From positions 6,317,021-6,381,020 of the forward strand of contig NC_081541.1 in the NCBI RefSeq assembly GCF_901000735.1: a stretch of 64,000 bases of DNA, written 5' to 3'. Positions 13,181-24,862 of the stretch are shown in pieces. The stretch comes from Corylus avellana. Its lineage: Eukaryota; Streptophyta; Magnoliopsida; Fagales; Betulaceae. Position 1 is the first letter of the stretch, and every line of letters starts with the position of its first letter. The position numbers were made by a program, and so were the translations under genes. The notes under the pieces are model-generated. The model had not been told where the DNA came from and did no database searches. It was given only the letters and a program-made list of their open reading frames with translations.

Positions 13181-15012
13181 CCCCCACAGCGTGACTATGG
13201 GTCATTACAATCAGCATAAATTTGCGTAAAATTTAGAGAGTAAGTGAAGTTTTTTTTTTTTTTATCACTAGATTTAACGAGTTAAATTCAAAACACCAAT
13301 CTAATATAAAAACTGTTAAGCCAATTGACAAGATTTATGTATCTGTATTTATAAGGCTACAGTTATTTGTAATTGCAAAATATTAAAAACTAAGTGCTCA
13401 TTACAACCAGCATAAATTGGGGTGTGGATAAATCAACTTGGGAAGCTGGGTTTGAAGTATATAACAAAGTTCAGATATGGATTATGCAGAACGGATTTCC
13501 CACTATGAATGATATTGTACTTGTGGTTGTATAAATAAATTGGGGTGTCAATAAATCAACATAAATTATACTTATATATTGACCATACTTTTTAGCATCG
13601 TGTACAAGACAAAGTGCCACTATTTACTGTTCAATTTGGATAAATTTACAGAATAATCATGTAAATTAATCACTTTAATTAGTTCACATTTATTTCTAAT
13701 TACATATTGATTATGGTAACACTTGTTTGTTGTGAGCCGCACAGTAGATATCTAAATGGTGAAAATTGCAGAAGCTTCTTCAAATTTGAGTGAGTCATGA
13801 CTTGGCTAGCCCAATCAGGACATCAATTAGACGTAAAACAACTCATGTTAAATAGTTTTGAAATTCCCATTATGTTTTTGTCTTGTTCGAAATATTGAAT
13901 TTGTTTTTGTCTCATGTTTTAGAATTCCCATTATGTTTCAAGATTTCCATCATACGAGAGTTGAATATGTTTTTATCTTGTTCAACTAGAAGGAGGACTC
14001 TTCGCCTCCTTCTATCTTCCCGAATATGATGTAAAAAAAAAAAAAAAAAAAACCTTTATCTTTTATTACTGTATAGAAAAATAATCTCAATATAAGGATT
14101 AGAAAGGATATTATCTGTAACTAACACAAGATGACATCATTGCCTTTAATTACTTTTTCTCACTTATCGACCTCCACTTTTTTCACCTTTTTTTATTTTA
14201 CCCCATCTCCACCTCTCTTTTTACTTTTTAGGTCTCTTTGGACTAAACATGGTTAGGTATGGTAAGTTTTTGGGACGTCAATACTAATCATAGAGGTAGT
14301 GACTAATTAACTTAATTAAATATTTTATATATTAAACTTCACTTATTGTTTACAAAAAGTGTTAAGAATATAAACTAACAATTAAATTTAACATTTTTTC
14401 ACAAGGTTTTTTAACACCTTCATTAAAGACAATCCAACACTTGATGAAGGAGTCAATTGGCAGGCCATGCAATTACATTTTAGAGAGTAGAAAAATCGTC
14501 AATCAAATGGGGGGAACATCTTCATATTACGTGCATAAAAAAATAATAATAATAAAAAAACTTATTTATAAAATTTAGACAAACTCCACTTCTTTTAATT
14601 TACCTTTCAATTTATAATGTTTTCTTACTCTTTTAATTTGGTTATGATCTATTATTGAGGTTGCAATGTTTCAATTCCGTGATAAAAAAATGACGACAAT
14701 ACTCTTGATAATATAAACAAATTTAGGAAAAAATAGTAAAAAATTTGAAAAAAAAAAAAAAACTAACCTGTGGCTTGGCCGTGGATAATTTTTTCTTACT
14801 TTTTTGTTTACTTTTATTTTTTTTTCATTTTGAGGATGGAAGGGGGCATTGCAATGCCAATGGTAAATTAGTAGGGTATATTAACCAAATTAAAACATTG
14901 AGAGCCACTGCAATAAAGGTGGCAAATAGAACGGAGTAAATGTAGTTTTCCCAATATCTTAAAAGTGACTTTATTAGCCAATATTCCTTTTATTTCAAGT
15001 AAAATAGAGATG

Positions 15013-15127
15013 GCCCCCAATGAGTAATTCAATAGGCTGGGGACCACGCCTCATAAAGCAGAGGTCATTAGTTCGAATCATCTCTTCTCCTCTTGTGTGG
15101 ACATGTAAAAAAAAATAAAAAATGGTG
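15013..15127 (+). mobile_element. tRNA-derived SINE with 11-bp target-site duplication
   Basis: A box-A-like segment (TAATTCAATAGGCTGGGG) is followed about 40 bp later by a B-box-like TAGTTCGAATC, then a CT-rich stretch and an A-rich tail. AAATAGAGATG flanks the element at 15002-15012 and 15128-15138. Tail and duplication together show retroposition. A second copy lies at 35847-35951. It is not a working tRNA gene: it does not fold as a cloverleaf and lacks a consensus B box. Confidence 0.75.
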
Positions 15128-17667
15128 AAATAGAGATGAATCATTTTACCATTTAAATTGTGTTTTGCTTCCTCATCAGGGAGGTTTTGCTGGTTCGTTT
15201 AAATTCAATAATTTTTTTTTTTTTTTCCTATTCCAGCATATTCTTTTATTTTCTAAGTAAATAAATAAAATAAAGGGAAAATGTACGTAATATAGTTTAT
15301 TGGTGACAAGTGACCATTGAAAAATCATATATTATATAATAAAGTTTTTATAAATTAGTTTGTGTAGAGTATTCTAAGCTTGATTGATTCTACCTCTTCA
15401 TTTTCCGAAGTGACAAAGAGTAGCACCAAGTTATAATTTTCAAATTAGGGGACCATCGGAGGTTGGTTGGTAAGCCGCCATAGAGGCTAGCTCATTACTG
15501 ATCATCTCTAGTCTTCTTCCTAGCCGCTCATGGTAAACCACAATGTAGATAGAACTTTTTTTTTTAAAAAAAAAAAATTGTGTGTCAAAATCAGCCACCA
15601 CGTCGAGTATAAAATTAGACACAGATGGTCGAGTATGATGTCAAAAAAGGTTCATCCCCCCTTACGATGAAATCACATCAGAGGACAATTTATAGGCTAA
15701 ATCACATGACTTAAAAGGAATGGAAAGGAAAAAGGTTTTGGGCCTTTGTCGATCCGTTCTGTTACCATGTTTTTGGTATTCTACTTTCGAAATGGTACTT
15801 TTTTTTGTCGGATTTATGAGGTTATAAGTTTTGTTATTATCTTATATCTCATGGATGTTTGTAGGAGATATTCTTGACGTGGAAGATGGTGATTGAAAAG
15901 GTGTGAATGAGACAGAAATAGATGTGCAAGAGCCCTGAGAGAGGAAAGGATCCTCCCCTGTTAACCTTATGGGTGTTGGGCTGATAATGGTGATTCAAGT
16001 GCCTTTATTTTAAAAAAATAAATTCTCTGCATCTATTAATAAACGAGTAAGATTTGCGTTGTGTATCATGAGAGTGCACAATGCACAAATTAGAGGTACT
16101 ACATCAATAATTAGGGACACGCATCACATCAATAAGTGAGACATAACATTCTCAACTTACGTCATGTGCACACATAGACATAGAAAAAAATTAAAGCATT
16201 TTACTCTTACTTCATGTACCCAACCTTATCATATAAACCCAAAACCCATTCATCGTACCCCTGGAATACTGGCCCCAAGAAACAATTTTACACTATGGAT
16301 TTCAAACTTGAGACCACAAAGAGCACTCAAAGTGATCCTAAGCTTCCACCAAGAAGCAGTTTGGCATTTTGATCTTTAAATCTATTTTTGAACGGAAAAG
16401 ACTTGCGTCTTGTATATATTGCGCACACAAAATCCAAACTGGAAGTGCTAGATCAGTAATTAAAGACCCGTGACACATGAATGACATCCTAACTTGTGTT
16501 CAGTGTGCTTCTGCGCATAGGACACAAACCAAAACCTATTAAAACATGTTCCACATCCAACTTAAAAGATGTTCCAAACAACTTCTTATGTTATATAACT
16601 CAAGATATATATATAAACATGAGAAGATGAATAGTGTGTAACTTGAAGGAAAGTTTTAAGTGGCAAAGTAAGAGGTTTTACAAGCATTAAGCAAAAAAAG
16701 AAAAAAGAAAAAAGCATGGAATTTGACAAATTGTCTCATATCAACGTAGGATTGCTGATTGCACGTATGAAAGAGAGTATTGGAGTTTTTGTATGGGCCA
16801 TGCGGGCAGGTTATTTCGCAGAAGGGTCATTGAAGTGTTGGGCAACGTTGGACACTTGCGTGGAAAATGATTAAAGCAAATGGCGAGCCACCTACATTGA
16901 TATATTGGCAAATGTTGTTGGAGGCGAACAAGGACAATAAAGCCACTCAATATGGACCAGACAAATTGCTTTTTAATTAATTTTACTCTTCGTAATTCAA
17001 TGTTCAACACAATTAGGTCATCTTTGGCACTTTACAATTAAAGGCTTGAATTTGAATTTGAATTTGAATTTGAATTTGCAATATCCCAATCTAGCCCCAA
17101 GAGTGAAAGTAAATTTGTTTTTGTTGGTCTTCTAGGTTAATATCTAATAAGTAGGTTCACTCAATAATTGTGGAGCATACTTATAGGTTGGTAAGTTAAT
17201 TAGTCGTTGAGATGAATATGTTTGGTGAAATATGGACTTAACATTTTTTTTTTTTTTTTTAATTAGGTTAAATTGGATTAAAAGCTTGATAAATGGAATA
17301 TTAAGTTTAGAAATTAATTATGGGCCAAATTCTTGAACTTTGGTTCATGACCATGTGATTGATTTATTAGTTAGCTTGTTCAATGACTTTCCTGATGGGC
17401 TTAGTATAAGGGTTGGTTTTTGGTTTGGACCAAAATGAGCATGCAATTGAAAAAAATGGGGCCTTAAATGGGCTTGAATGTTATGGTTTGGGCCTATATG
17501 GGCCTTAAATGGTGCCTTAAATTTGCATTATTATTTTAATACAAGATAAGGGCTATGAAAAATTCCTTTTTATTTTATTGTGTTCAAGAAGGCTATGAAG
17601 ACGAATAAACCCTCCTAGAATCCCTTGTTCCCTTCATTTATACTTTTGCTTTACATCTTCCAATCGC

Positions 17668-17703
17668 TTATTATTATTATTATTATTATTATTTATTATT
17701 ATC
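17668..17703. repeat. (TTA)n microsatellite
   Basis: A run of TTA/ATT units with one interruption. Confidence 0.9.
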
Positions 17704-18345
17704 TAGTTGAATTTGATTCTATTCAAATAAAAAACTAATAATATATTCTATGGCATTTAAATATGAAAATAATGACATAAGCATACCGCTCTAATCTAAG
17801 TTTTGGATTGAAAAAAAAAAAAAGGAAAAAGAAAAATTAAGTTAAAGTCAAGTAGTCTTCTTCACAATTTTTTGGTTATACATAATTATATTATATAATT
17901 TTATATAATTGCCAACAAAAATTTGGTTTTTTTAACAAACTTTATGTTGATAAATCCGCAAATCTAGAAATTCATTTCCGACAATTGAGCCTTCTCATTT
18001 TATTTATTTTTAATATATTTTTTTAGAACATTGTAATACATATAAAATTGTGTAGTTGTTGATGAGTCCATCACTTTTGCAGTGTAAATATTTTATGAAT
18101 AGATGTGTATAATTTTGAAAGGTACATGACACAATTTTTTAGCATTATACACTTCTTCATTTTGTCACATTAATCCCAACTCTTAAAAGAGATTTACCCG
18201 CTCATCCTTGGATGATTTTATAAATACTTCTAACCTTTTCAATGATACCAAATTGCCAAGAGAAAGTCCCCAAAAGAGGTAGCTCAATAGTTATGCCTTT
18301 ATCATGCCTCTTCTTTTAATTTATGAAAATGGTTATTATGAACAT

Positions 18346-18490
18346 GAGAAATACTACACATCCTAAACGTTAGTTTTCAAATGATGTGTTATTATCTCAT
18401 GAGATTTATTATTTTTGGAAGGGTGTCACTATCCCATGAGTTTGTGACAAATCATTTAGAAACCAACTTTTGGGATGTATAGCATTTCTC
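18346..18490. mobile_element. Mutator-type MITE with 9-bp target-site duplication
   Basis: The element begins GAGAAATACTACACATCC and its reverse-complemented right end begins GAGAAATGCTATACATCC; the arms are about 40 bp. It is flanked by TATGAACAT at 18337-18345 and 18491-18499. A 9-bp duplication is typical of the Mutator superfamily. The same family occurs at 53644-53773. Confidence 0.85.
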
Positions 18491-18838
18491 TATGAACATA
18501 GTTAAAAGGGCAGTGATTGGCAGCACGCGGCGTGCGTGGCACGCCCATGCACGCCCGTGCAAATTATTATTTTTTTAAAAAAAATTTTTTTTGCACAGCA
18601 CTCTGCGTGCTGTTTTCATTTACCCTAGTTAAACTTACGCTAACTCTTTAATATATTTTTTAAGATTTTAATTATTTTCGACTTAAGTTTTGTTACCTAA
18701 ATAAATATTTAGTATTAGTAACAACTACTTAACTGAAATAGAAAGGTGCAAAAAAAAAAAAAAAAAACTTATTGATTATGTAAAGGAAAATTCTCTTTTT
18801 GGGGCTATCCAAGTAGCTGTACAAACTGTACCGCTCAA

Positions 18839-19033
18839 ATGGCGAACCCAAATTCCAGCACGCTGTCTCAAACCCAGCACGCCCCGACTCAGTACAGGAA
18901 CAATGGCGGTCGCGTGGAGGCCAGTGTTGCCTCTTATCACAATATTTGCTCTGATCGCTTTCGAAGAGTGGGTCTCCGTTCCTTCGTGCAAAACCGTGCC
19001 CAGCGCCGCCGACCTCGGTCAACCAGCCGCTGA
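18839..19033 (+). promoter_or_regulatory. Upstream ORF overlapping the start of the metallophosphoesterase gene
   Basis: An ATG in good context (caaATGGCG) at 18839 opens a 64-codon frame that runs through the main start at 18903 in another frame and stops at 19033. If transcription starts upstream of 18839, this would act as an overlapping uORF and lower main-frame translation. No clear TATA box fixes the transcription start, so the uORF may lie outside the mRNA. Confidence 0.4.
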
Positions 19034-22000
19034 ATCCGAAGAGGACTTGAAGGTTATGATGGTCGCCAACTTGCTCTTGTTGGGTTCCGAAGCTGGCTTC
19101 GTCAACCTCTATTTCAGACACTATTACACGTCCAAGTTCTTTCGGGTAATTTCAGAGAATAGTTCCAAGCTTTTCTTGTTGATTTTTCTTCTTTGAAATT
19201 GATGTATTGATTTCTGAAATTTGCTAATATGCCCACCAGAAATCGTTCGAAAGTGTTAGGCCTGATATGCTGCTAGTTTTGGGAGATGTTTCGGCAAGAG
19301 GTTCAGAGTTAACAAGAGGGAAATGGGTTTCTGTGGTCCACCAGTTTCAGGGACTGTTAGGCCCGTTTCTGGGTCTTCCTTATCACGTCATTCTGGGTGA
19401 CAGGGACGTCGGAGATTGTAGAGGGTTGAATGTGAAAATGGTTAATTGGGTCGCTGGCAATTTCCCAGGACTGGATTCGGCGGGTTGTGGTGCCTTTGAG
19501 ATTAGTAACACCAGCTTCGTCTCGCTCAATGCTGTGGCTTTGCTTTGTGGGGACAATGATCTACGGTTTGGTGTTGAGAAAGTAGTGGAGAGAGAGTGTG
19601 TGGATTTGCAAATGGGAACTGAAGGCCCAACAGAAGCAATGAATGAGGGTGGAAAATTCAGGGAGATAGACCATAAAATTGGTTGGAGAGAGAATAGCAT
19701 TTCATATGGGTCTGGTCCTGTTCTACTGCTTCACTTCCCTTTGCACCGTACATCAGATGGAAACTGTGGTGGGGTTGACGCTTTTGATGAAAGTTTGAAA
19801 CTTTCACGAGAGAGTTCAACTGCGCTGGATCGCAGGTGGGTGCATTGCTTTCACTAGCGTTGCATTTTCATTCTTCATGGGAGTTCTTTATGAATAAGTT
19901 ATTGTGGGTTCTTTGTAATAGGCATGTCTTTGCAAAGATGTCTTTCAAAGTTTCCCTTTTCAGTTTGATGGTAAGTTTAGAGCATAGTAGTGTTGAAGAC
20001 TCCCTTCTTGTGTGGTTGTTAACAAGGCCAAGTCATTGAACTAAAGATGATGTCCACTCTTCTATTTTTATTGATCTTATATTTTCCTCTTGAAAACTCA
20101 AGTTTTAGGGGATGGTGGGATATGATTTTTCATTAAAGACATTGAACACTTGTCCCAAGTTAAGTGATTTGCATTGATTCCATATTATTATTCATTATGC
20201 AAGGGAAATAGTGATCTTCAGACTTACGCATGTGCCCTTTGTTTACTGTGTCTTTTACTTGGCTTGTGATTTCAAATAATTATATTGGTGGAAGTTCTCC
20301 TTACTTGCTCAACTTTTTTCTTCAGGGGGCTTGTTGGGACTGGGCCATACAAGTTATCGCAGACTCTCCCACCAAATGTTACCGAATACATTTTTCAGGC
20401 CCTTAGACCAAGGTAACTCCATGTTGTTTTTACTTCAGGTCCATGTCCTTGAATTCATAAAAGACATGTATCTTTGCTTGCTCCCGTTCTTTCTTCTATA
20501 TACGTGTTGCATCTATTTGTTGATCTCCTATATGTTTGTTAGATATAGGCTTCTTGCTTAATCGCAATCAGATTATCCATGTTCAATATGGTTGGAATTT
20601 TTTTCACATAGTCCCTCAACTGTACAGTAACGTAGCGGTGAGATTTAGTCTTAATAGTTCATGTGAGACACGAGTTCTTATTACTGCAAAATTTCCCTAG
20701 ACTTGTTAGTGTTCATTTTCTATTTTTTAGTCTTTTCTCTTATCTTTTAACCATACATACCTGAGGGAAAGAGGCGTTCAATAGATTATAGCTTTATGCA
20801 TTTTTTACACTATTACTTAGGCAGCTTATTAGCAATGGACATCATGGTCAATATTTGTTATTTTTCCAATAATCCTCTTGGATACTGTTTCTTTTCCGCA
20901 ATTGACATGTTCTGGACCTTGTACTGGCCAAAGAATTGAAATACAAAAAGAGAGATATTTGTATGGTGCTTATAGAGGAGGGCTTCTCATAGAACATTAT
21001 TGCAAAGAAATTAAAATTGTATTAAAAGATGAAAGAATCAATACAGAATATGATTATAATGCATCCTCTCAGTAAATTGCCATCCAAAATCCAAAAGAGC
21101 CAAGAAATCCAAAAAAGAATAGCAATGTAGACTTCCCAAAGCAAGCAACCAATCAAATTGTGAGTGTAGGAAAATAGTTTTAAGCAAGTTTCCTTCAACT
21201 CTGCATTGTTGAAAGTATGATTATTCCTCTCTTGTCGGATTGTCCACATAATGCACTGAAGAACTGCCCCCCAAATCTCACCTTTCTCATGACAACGAAA
21301 TCTCCTTTCCAACTTGCATACACTTCTATCACAGTCTGAGGCATCAGTCAATTCACTCCAAGGATAGGGCTAATGACCACAATTCCCTTGCCACCGCACA
21401 ATGTAAAAGAAGATGATTTACAATCTCACTACAATTCTTACACATGAAGATCTATTTATGATACAAATTTTCGCTTTTTTCTCAACTTATAAATCCTCAA
21501 TATTTTACCAAGAGCAGTTTTCCACCCAAAGAATGCTATATAAACACCAAAAAAAAAAGAAAAAAAGGCAGGAATCCTACACACCTCTAATGCTCTTCCG
21601 CCAACTCATGCCTTTCACCTCTTTGGAAGTCCATTGACCCCAGTTCTCCCAATTTTCACAGAACTAACCTGCCTCTAAAAACTCTAATTTCCACCCTAAA
21701 CTGCTATATTTACCCAACAGTGCCTGATTAAAAGATTTTAAATGAATTCCCAACCCATCTGCCTTAAATAACACACTATATTGCAATCAACCAAATGATG
21801 TTTGATTTCATTTTGGTAGCTGCAAGAATCCCCTTCTGTAATTTCTCCAACCTATTTGCCACTGAACTATGAATATTGATCAAAGTTATGAAACAGGTAG
21901 GGATGTAAGACAATGGTCAACATAAATCTCCCACTTTTTGACAAATGCAATTTTATTTTAAGCTTTCTAGTCTTTTCTCCACCTTGATCGTTGTATTTCA

Positions 22001-24286
22001 CATTCCTTGTGCAGTAAACTACGGCCATAGAGGTAAACCCCAAATAAGACATAGGTTACGAACCTACCTTACACCCCAACATCTCTACCAAATCCGCCAA
22101 CCCCTCAACCTCTCCTACAACTACCAACTTCGCTAAAATTTATCCTCAAACTTGAGCAACTTAAAAAACAAATCAAAACATGCCGAATAGCTTTGAGCTA
22201 TTTGATTTCCGCCCTACAAAATAATAATGTCATCAGTAAACAACAAACGAGAAGTCTTCAAAATGTTTGTATAATTCCCACCAATGACAACCGTCAACTC
22301 TTATAACCTTAGTGACCATCCTACTAAGAATTTTGATTATGAAGACTTATCAAAAAAAAAAAAAAATCGAGGATGAAGAGAAAATAAGTGGTGAGATAAC
22401 AGTTTTCCTGGCCTCAAACCTCTTGAACTTCAGAGCTACAACAATGTTTTCGACAATCACTCTAAGTAGATCTTTGTTTACGCCCTTCTCAATATCTCTA
22501 GCTTTGTAGATTTTTGGGCTCATTCATTCTTGAACTTGTTGGGTATTTTTCTCTTGTATACTTCATATGTACTTGGGTTACGTTCTTGCGCTTTTAAAAT
22601 AATGCAAGGAATGAAAAACCATCTATTGCATCCACTTCTTACCAAATCAAAACCTCTCTTACATAGAAATTAAGCATTCCCAATTGACAAGGTCTTAAGC
22701 TTTTTCAATGTAGCCCCCCGGAAGCCATAGGAGGGTGGAATAGGGGTGGAGTGGGATAAGGGTAGAGATGTTTTTGCAAGATTTATTTTGAAAATTTTGG
22801 GAATCTTTTAGCTGAATTGGCTTATTCCACGCAGACTTAATTGTCACCATTTGTGTTAATGGGTATTCCTGTCATTTTACTCATGGGGGTATATTGCAAT
22901 GACTTCCAAATTAGGGACCACTCGTTCAAATTTGAAGTTTTTTTTTTTTTTTTTTTTGATAAGTAAAATGGATTTCAGGAAAATGAAGTTTGGTAAGGTA
23001 ATTGCAACAAGGGAAAATGTTTGGGGTGGTAAAGTAGAATTTGCTTTAAAATAATAGACATATCATTTGATTTTGAATGTATAATTTAGGTCAGTTTTAC
23101 TATTCCACTTGGTCTATATTGATTTTAAGGAAAAATTTCATATTTTCCCTTTAAGCTTGGAGCCAATTGCACATTGCCCCTGAATGTTAACACATAAGGC
23201 TCTTGGTTCAGAAGTCAATTTGGATGCCTTTTAGAAGTTTCCACTGCTTTAGTACCAGTGATTTTTTTTTTTTTGGGGGGGGGTTGGGAATGGATGGATG
23301 TTTTAACAATTTGCCACTCACCAGTTTAATCTGCAATTTCTTTTATCCTATATAAATCATGCAGAGGTTCTTCTGTTCATAGACATGCTTGTTACAGCAT
23401 TCTTTCTTAATAATTACAAGAGAATGCCTAAGAATTTCTTACCTTTTTTTGTAAGTTTTTCATTTACTGTTGTGCATGGATTTTGACATTTTGTCAGATG
23501 TTGAAAAACTATTTGTTTTTAAAAATTTCTCAAATATTTTGTAACTTATTTTCTTTTGGGTAACTCGGCAGTACGATTCTTAAATTTGACCACACTAGCA
23601 AATATATCATTTGTTGTTGGTGGGATTCTGATTTGGAGTTGTTGTTTACTTGCTACATAATTTATAATGTAATCTTTATTGGTCATCCTATGCTTCGTAA
23701 TCAACCTTCATCTCTATCTAGTATATATAATTAGTTTTCCATGCAAGTATGATTTCCACTAGCATTGATTCTAGGATTTACTGAACACCGGCTATTTGTG
23801 TGAAAGCTAAGCGCAGTGAGGAATTCTTATACATATATGTTTATAAACAGCTTATCCAGTTTGATACTGGTTTTCAACAGGTTGGTGCACAATACTTTAT
23901 AAGATTCTCCACCCGGTGACCTTTTATGCTTGTTGATATGAATTACATATTCCTCCTTATTACAATGCTTGAGCACCAATAAGCTAATATGTTGTCTCTC
24001 TTTCCTGTGTAGGATCGTTTTCAGTGCACACACCCACGGATTTTGTGATCGCCTTCACTCAGATGGAACCCGTGAGGTGACTGTTCCGGCCATGACATGG
24101 AATGTGGGGGGTGACCCTGGATTTGTTGTTGCCACTTTCCACAGGAATAGTAGGGCAGTCAGTGTGAGCTATTGCTCTCTTGCTAGAGAATCTCATGTTT
24201 TAATAGCCTATATAATTTTTGTAGCGTTGTTTGTGTCAACTATGCTCATCTCTAAACCCCCTCTTTTGATATGTTTAAGAAGATGA
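18903..24286 (+). CDS. Calcineurin-like metallophosphoesterase, MPPE1/PGAP5-related membrane protein, 4 exons, 399 aa
   Basis: Exons: 18903-19145, 19240-19835, 20326-20412, 24013-24286; GT-AG introns, consistent phases, 1200 nt in total. The protein has an N-terminal hydrophobic anchor (about 7-20), a phosphoesterase core with VLGDVSARG (94-102), LGDRDVGDC (133-141) and SAHTHGFCD (313-321), and a C-terminal membrane segment (about ESHVLIAYIIFVALF) before a short tail ending LRR. The topology and order resemble MPPE1/PGAP5, the ER/Golgi enzyme that trims ethanolamine-phosphate from GPI anchors; a plant homologue I recall is At1g53710. The start is in good context (acaATGGCG) and gives the signal anchor directly. 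The expected D-x-H motif reads NLL (56-58) and the expected GNHD reads GDRD (134-137), so catalysis is uncertain. Intron 3 is 3.6 kb and carries an antisense LINE relic. The gene converges on the xylosidase gene, with 576 bp between the two stop codons. Confidence 0.9.
21022..22335 (-). mobile_element. Degenerate L1-type LINE (reverse transcriptase relic) in an intron, antisense
   Basis: Several broken minus-strand frames match the plant LINE reverse transcriptase in order: ILSRM (about 22316-22335), FTDDI, a variant of the FADD catalytic motif (about 22229-22245), LGCKVGSLPMSYLGF and LHLSKSGRF (about 21900-22060), then the C-terminal CIMWTIRQERNNHTF (about 21200-21260). Stops and frameshifts show that it is dead. 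It lies entirely within intron 3 of the metallophosphoesterase gene. At about 22540-22610 the plus strand has a 'cttgtatacttcatatgtac' stretch resembling LINE 3' ends, possibly a second, oppositely oriented fragment. Confidence 0.8.
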
Positions 24287-24862
24287 TGATTTAATACTCC
24301 GTGTGTTGTTCACTATTGTTTTCATATAGTTTTTTATATGTACTAGTTGTGTACTATTTATATTAAATTAAATGGTTCCTTCATTTATGAAAGATTCTAT
24401 CTAGGATGAGCAGGTGTTCCATGTTTTTCTGGAAGTCAAATTCGTAGGTTTATAGTAGAAAACCAAATCAGGTGTTTCTGTGTATTATATATTTCTTTGA
24501 CACTCCTTGAACTCGTTTCTATGATAAATTAATGTCTGAATTTTTATTGAAGGCAATAACTTTTTGCTCAATAATCTTGGATTTGAAGCTTGTTGGGGCC
24601 AATGTCACATATAGCGATGCCAATATGCAGCCATCCTTGCTCTTTGGATGTAATATGAGCAGTTAATTGCACTCGATTTCTATCTTGTCTTTTTCATGAT
24701 GATTGCATATCTGATATATCGTAGGCACGACTACCAAATACAGAATGATACAGAATCTTACCTCTTAATTAAGGCAATGTTGACCCAAATCAGAGGAAAT
24801 TGTTTATATTATATGGTTGGATGAACATTTCATTAAATATTTGATTCAGCTTCTTCCCAAAA
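24287..24862. other. Convergent 3' region between metallophosphoesterase and xylosidase genes
   Basis: This 576-bp spacer should hold both 3' UTRs, which may overlap. A short open stretch at about 24550-24665 is preceded by a splice-acceptor-like site (tgaag), but no family match was recognised. Confidence 0.5.

Larger units (their letters stand above)
9050..18838. other. AT-rich intergenic region with small transposable elements
   Basis: About 9.8 kb between the helicase promoter and the metallophosphoesterase gene, with no recognisable protein. It contains an A-tract between direct repeats near 9742-9796, a hairpin at 10869-10930, a foldback element at 12511-12836, a TA microsatellite, half of a foldback element at 13060-13180, a SINE at 15013-15127, two diverged related stretches near 16025-16160 and 16395-16530, a TTA microsatellite near 17669, and a Mutator-type MITE at 18346-18490. 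The rest is AT-rich unique-looking DNA. Confidence 0.7.

Noticed and set aside
15013..15127. tRNA gene
   Set aside because: Box A- and B-like motifs are present, but the sequence does not fold as a cloverleaf and has an A tail and target duplication; it is a SINE.
24550..24670. Extra last exon of the metallophosphoesterase gene
   Set aside because: Exon 4 already ends with a membrane segment and a stop at 24286 in the expected place; the later stretch has no family support.
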